Made by a program: the position numbers and the translations under genes
Assembly (NCBI GenBank): GCA_937888925.1
Contig: CALARM010000718.1
Span: forward strand, 1-8,650
Length of the DNA: 8,650 nt
Direction: 5' to 3'
Source: an uncultured Synergistia bacterium
GTDB taxonomy: Bacteria > Eremiobacterota > SpSt-956 > JAKJGF01
Shown: piece after piece, positions 6,261-8,650 of the stretch
Position numbering within the stretch: position 1 is the first letter of the stretch
Layout of the letters: each line of letters starts with the position of its first letter
The notes under the pieces: generated by a model
Database searches by the model: none
What the model was told of the DNA's origin: nothing
The model's input: only the letters and a program-made list of their open reading frames with translations

Positions 6261-7190
6261 TCATTTATCCATTATAGCACCGAGAAAATCTATAATAAGT
6301 CTTGCTGCTACCTGGGCGGTAATTTCCCCATGATCAAACAGGGGATTTACCTCTACTATATCAAAACCGACAATATTACCTTTTTTGGGAAGACCTGTCA
6401 AAATTTCCTTTAACTGAAGATAACTTAAACCTCCCGGCTCCGGAGTACCTGTTCCCGGAGCTACGGAAGGGTCCAGAACATCAATATCTATTGTTACGTA
6501 AATGTCTTTACCATCCGGTATCTGTTCTAATGTCCAGTCTATGCCATTCCCTATTACTTTATTTGCCGTAATTATCTTTGAGCCATAATCTTTTGCTTCT
6601 TTGAAAATCATTAAAGGATTTAACAATCCCCTTATACCTATCTGAGTAATTTTATTTACATGGTCAAGTTCTGAACTTCTCTTCATTGGGTTTGCATGAG
6701 ACATACAGCCAAATCCTTCTACATCATCCATAAAATCCAGATGGGTATCGAAATGAATTATATCAATAGACTTGTCACTGAATGCTCTGATAAGAGGAAA
6801 GGTAATGGAATGATCTCCTCCTATAGTTACAGGAAACACTCCCTGTTTCAAAATTTCCGATATTTTCCCTGTTATCATGTCAAAATTCTTTTCAGGTGAA
6901 ACGGGCCCTACGGATATATCACCGTAATCAATGATTTTTTTCCCTTCCAATATAAATTTTTCCAGATCTACATCATATATTCCATTCCCCGGTTCAAATG
7001 TAACTCCGTAAAGCTGAGATGCAGATCTTATAGCTCTCGGCCCGAAACTTGTTCCAGAACGATTGGTAACGCCCGTATCAAGGGGGACTCCAATAATTGC
7101 TCCATCTACTCCCTCAAGGTTTCTGGTATGGCAAAATTTACAGAATGTAGAAATACCTGCAAATCCCATTTCTCTATCTTCAATATTCAT
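6261..7190 (-). CDS. speB: Agmatinase/arginase-family ureohydrolase
   Basis: This 309-residue protein has the complete dimanganese site of the ureohydrolase family: H127 in GGDHS, D148-T-H150-L-D152, and D235-I-D237 followed by VLDPSVAPGTGTPEPGG. E280 in the late VEVNP block matches the conserved guanidinium-contacting glutamate. Agmatinase (agmatine to putrescine and urea) is the usual annotation, but the family also covers guanidinobutyrase, guanidinopropionase, guanidine hydrolase and others. Here the metal motif reads DTHLDF instead of the common DAHTD and is followed by GCMSHANPMKR, a pattern I associate with a subgroup of unproven substrate. The symbol is therefore a family label only. 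ATG 7190 has AAAGGAG spaced 9 nt. No arginine decarboxylase or spermidine synthase gene is nearby to support a polyamine role. Confidence 0.85.
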   Translation of the reverse strand: MNIEDREMGFAGISTFCKFCHTRNLEGVDGAIIGVPLDTGVTNRSGTSFGPRAIRSASQLYGVTFEPGNGIYDVDLEKFILEGKKIIDYGDISVGPVSPEKNFDMITGKISEILKQGVFPVTIGGDHSITFPLIRAFSDKSIDIIHFDTHLDFMDDVEGFGCMSHANPMKRSSELDHVNKITQIGIRGLLNPLMIFKEAKDYGSKIITANKVIGNGIDWTLEQIPDGKDIYVTIDIDVLDPSVAPGTGTPEPGGLSYLQLKEILTGLPKKGNIVGFDIVEVNPLFDHGEITAQVAARLIIDFLGAIMDK

Positions 7191-7224
7191 TAAATATCTC
7201 TCCTTTGATAAATTGTAGCTTTAG

Positions 7225-7253
7225 AATATAGTTACTTTCATTACAATTCTTAA
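7225..7253 (-). promoter_or_regulatory. speB: Candidate promoter for the ureohydrolase gene
   Basis: On the minus strand TTAAGA (plus 7248-7253) and TATATT (7225-7230) are 17 bp apart, matching 4/6 and 5/6 of the consensus. Initiation near 7218 leaves a leader of under 30 nt that includes AAAGGAG. In DNA this AT-rich such a match could arise by chance. Confidence 0.4.
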
Positions 7254-7260
7254 TTAATGA

Positions 7261-7327
7261 GTGAAAAGTGAATAGTGAGTATTGAATAGAATAAGACATT
7301 AACTACTGTTCACTTTTCACTGTTCAC
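7261..7327. repeat. Heptad inverted element 5
   Basis: Four units, GTGAAAA, GTGAATA, GTGAGTA and TTGAATA (7261-7288), are followed after 18 bp by TGTTCAC, TTTTCAC and TGTTCAC (7307-7327). The second array in reverse complement is GTGAACA, GTGAAAA, GTGAACA, so the arms pair in the same heptad register. The unit GTGAATA also occurs in element 1, 7 kb away. It lies just upstream of the candidate ureohydrolase promoter, not inside a gene. Confidence 0.85.
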
Positions 7328-7609
7328 TATAATCAAATTCTAATAAGTTATGAAATACACTATAAGAATAAAATAAAAAATAAAATTATACTAAATTTCA
7401 CAGGTGATTAAAATTATTCTTATCTGGCCGGTTATGAGGTGTAAAATTCTTTAAAGAGGATCAAGGAGAGGATAATCAATAATAGAAAGATTGAATAACC
7501 TGGAATCTGTCAGGTCAGTAACTATGGACTGATTAAACAGGAAAAACAAGGAAAATTCTTTTATAGAAATCGGAATAAATCTTATGTTAATACCAAGCAC
7601 CTTCCTTTT

Positions 7610-8650
7610 TTAATCCTTTCCCTTTGTAAATGGATTAATCTTTTTTATATTATCTCCTACAAAGGAGGTGGCATCTTTAATTTTACCATAGACCCAGATC
7701 TTTGTTTTAGAAGGTTGAAAACTCTTATTACAATGAGGACATTTATCCCACTGTGGCTTTAAATCCCGGAAACATTCGGGACATATGGGAGGTGTTTTGA
7801 ATATACTATGGCCGCAGAGTTTACACGCATTATCTTCTACGGATATAACAGCGCTGCACACAGGACATTCCATTTGTTCTTTCTCTTCTACATTTCCTTC
7901 TTCTCTTTCAACAAAATTATAATCGCCGTCAAGCAGTCTTTCATAATCTTTTGATTTTGCCCATTCCTGCAAAAGTTTAACCCTTGTAGTTGTGAAAGGA
8001 TGAGTAAGAGTAGCACTCTGTATCATTACTTTAAATATAGTACTTTTATCTTCATCTTCTTCCAGTTCTTCACCCCGGCGAATATATTCATTTATGCTGA
8101 TTTGAGAGAAGAGTTTTTTTGAACCGAGAGCAAGTTTTATAAGAGCTTTTGTTGCCACATCCACATCCTGGCAGGCAATAAGACCTGCCCTGTCTGCAGT
8201 AAGCTCCGATTTCTTTATCCAGTTTATTATGGCAGTCATAAGCCCCATACCTACTATTTCACCTATACCGAAGGTAAAATTTCCTGCAACAGTGGCAATA
8301 TGTTTTATCCAGTTGGCAAGATCATGATAGAGGACATGATTGCTTTTTATATGTCCCATTTCATGACCTATTATAAAATAAAGCTCATCTCTGGTCATCA
8401 GGTCTATAAGGGCAGAGCTTACTACAAGAAAAGTATCGTCTGCACCGGTTGTAAAGGCATGAGCCTTTGGATCGTGACTGACATAAAATTTCGGTAATTT
8501 TTTCAGGTCCAGTATATCTCCGCATTCTTTAAATATTTCATAAATCTGAGGAAAATGATTTTCAGTAATTTTAACGCTGCTGGCAGTAAGTGATACTTCA
8601 TAATTTATATTATGCCAGTATTTAAAGAATTGTTTCATTACCTCTCCCAT
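7610..8650 (-). CDS. M48-family zinc metalloprotease with C-terminal double zinc ribbon (5' end probably beyond the window)
   Basis: The visible 346 residues carry the gluzincin HEMGH at 96-100 (zinc ligands H96 and H100, catalytic E97) and the third ligand in E149-L-T-A-D153, the M48 ExxxD pattern. A hydrophobic stretch at about 117-145 lies between them, as is usual in the family. After a charged linker come two Cys4 ribbons: C262/C265 with C276/C279, and C290/C293 with C304/C307. The tail (about 310-346) is basic. The first possible ATG coincides with the window edge, and ATG 8638 has a GGAG-type site 5 nt before it. Related proteins usually have a further short N-terminal segment, and residues 1-30 here already align to family sequence just after it, so I expect the true start to lie outside. 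The substrate is unknown; the ribbons suggest docking to a partner protein or nucleic acid. Numbering follows the visible part. Confidence 0.88.
   Translation of the reverse strand: MGEVMKQFFKYWHNINYEVSLTASSVKITENHFPQIYEIFKECGDILDLKKLPKFYVSHDPKAHAFTTGADDTFLVVSSALIDLMTRDELYFIIGHEMGHIKSNHVLYHDLANWIKHIATVAGNFTFGIGEIVGMGLMTAIINWIKKSELTADRAGLIACQDVDVATKALIKLALGSKKLFSQISINEYIRRGEELEEDEDKSTIFKVMIQSATLTHPFTTTRVKLLQEWAKSKDYERLLDGDYNFVEREEGNVEEKEQMECPVCSAVISVEDNACKLCGHSIFKTPPICPECFRDLKPQWDKCPHCNKSFQPSKTKIWVYGKIKDATSFVGDNIKKINPFTKGKD

Larger units (their letters stand above)
7191..7609. other. 419-bp intergenic region between the M48 protease and ureohydrolase genes
   Basis: The part next to the ureohydrolase gene holds its Shine-Dalgarno site and a likely promoter. 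Heptad element 5 follows at 7261-7327. A very AT-rich stretch (about 7330-7420) contains a perfect 10-bp inverted repeat (7362-7371 and 7414-7423). The part next to the protease gene (7451-7609) is open on the minus strand in the same frame as the protease for 52 codons after its stop. No convincing gene, RNA gene, riboswitch or intrinsic terminator was recognised. Confidence 0.7.

Noticed and set aside
7110..7145. A CxxCH heme-binding-like motif (C17-K-F-C20-H21) near the N-terminus of the ureohydrolase.
   Set aside because: The protein has no signal peptide and belongs to a cytosolic metalloenzyme family. Relatives as I recall them carry a similar segment with other residues at the cysteine positions, so the motif looks coincidental.
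4868..8650. A defence island or novel immune operon (kinase, protease, hydrolase).
   Set aside because: The kinase has its own promoter, the 419-bp gap splits the set, the ureohydrolase is a metabolic family, and no nuclease, effector, phage or mobile gene is present.

Overview
The window reads as chromosomal DNA from an AT-rich bacterium, probably an anaerobe from a poorly cultured lineage. Coding is dense on both strands, Shine-Dalgarno sites are of the GGAGG type, and promoters are of the TTGACA/TATAAT type. I see no phage, transposase, CRISPR, tRNA or rRNA signal. A DUF4416 gene, a DRG-type GTPase tail and zinc-ribbon proteins fused to a kinase and to a protease suggest a deeply branching Gram-negative-like or candidate-phylum bacterium. 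The phylum cannot be fixed from this sequence.

Left part (1-3150): the window opens in the C-terminal TGS domain of a DRG/Obg-like GTPase (+), followed by thioredoxin reductase trxB (+). Facing trxB is a CrtI/retinol-saturase-type FAD oxidoreductase (-). The gaps after the GTPase, between the convergent genes, and upstream of the oxidoreductase all hold intergenic elements built from 7-bp repeats. In most of them one heptad array is followed by a second array that resembles its reverse complement.

Middle part (3086-4854): a divergent promoter region separates the oxidoreductase (-) from a THUMP-domain RNA methyltransferase (+). The methyltransferase has no Shine-Dalgarno site and a promoter placed so that its mRNA may be leaderless. 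A DUF4416 gene of unknown function follows after 2 bp and is almost certainly co-transcribed.

Right part (4868-8650, all minus strand): in transcription order these are an M48-family zinc metalloprotease with a double zinc ribbon (its start probably lies outside the window), a 419-bp non-coding gap with another heptad element, an agmatinase/arginase-family ureohydrolase, and a zinc-ribbon Ser/Thr kinase with a membrane-spanning C-terminus. The kinase has its own extended -10 promoter.

The genes are mostly housekeeping or single accessory functions, and I do not see a convincing new multi-gene system. The most notable points are the recurrent heptad inverted elements (one forms most of an mRNA leader, one overlaps a stop codon), the possible leaderless methyltransferase-DUF4416 operon, and two neighbouring proteins that both carry Cys4 zinc ribbons on otherwise unrelated catalytic domains.
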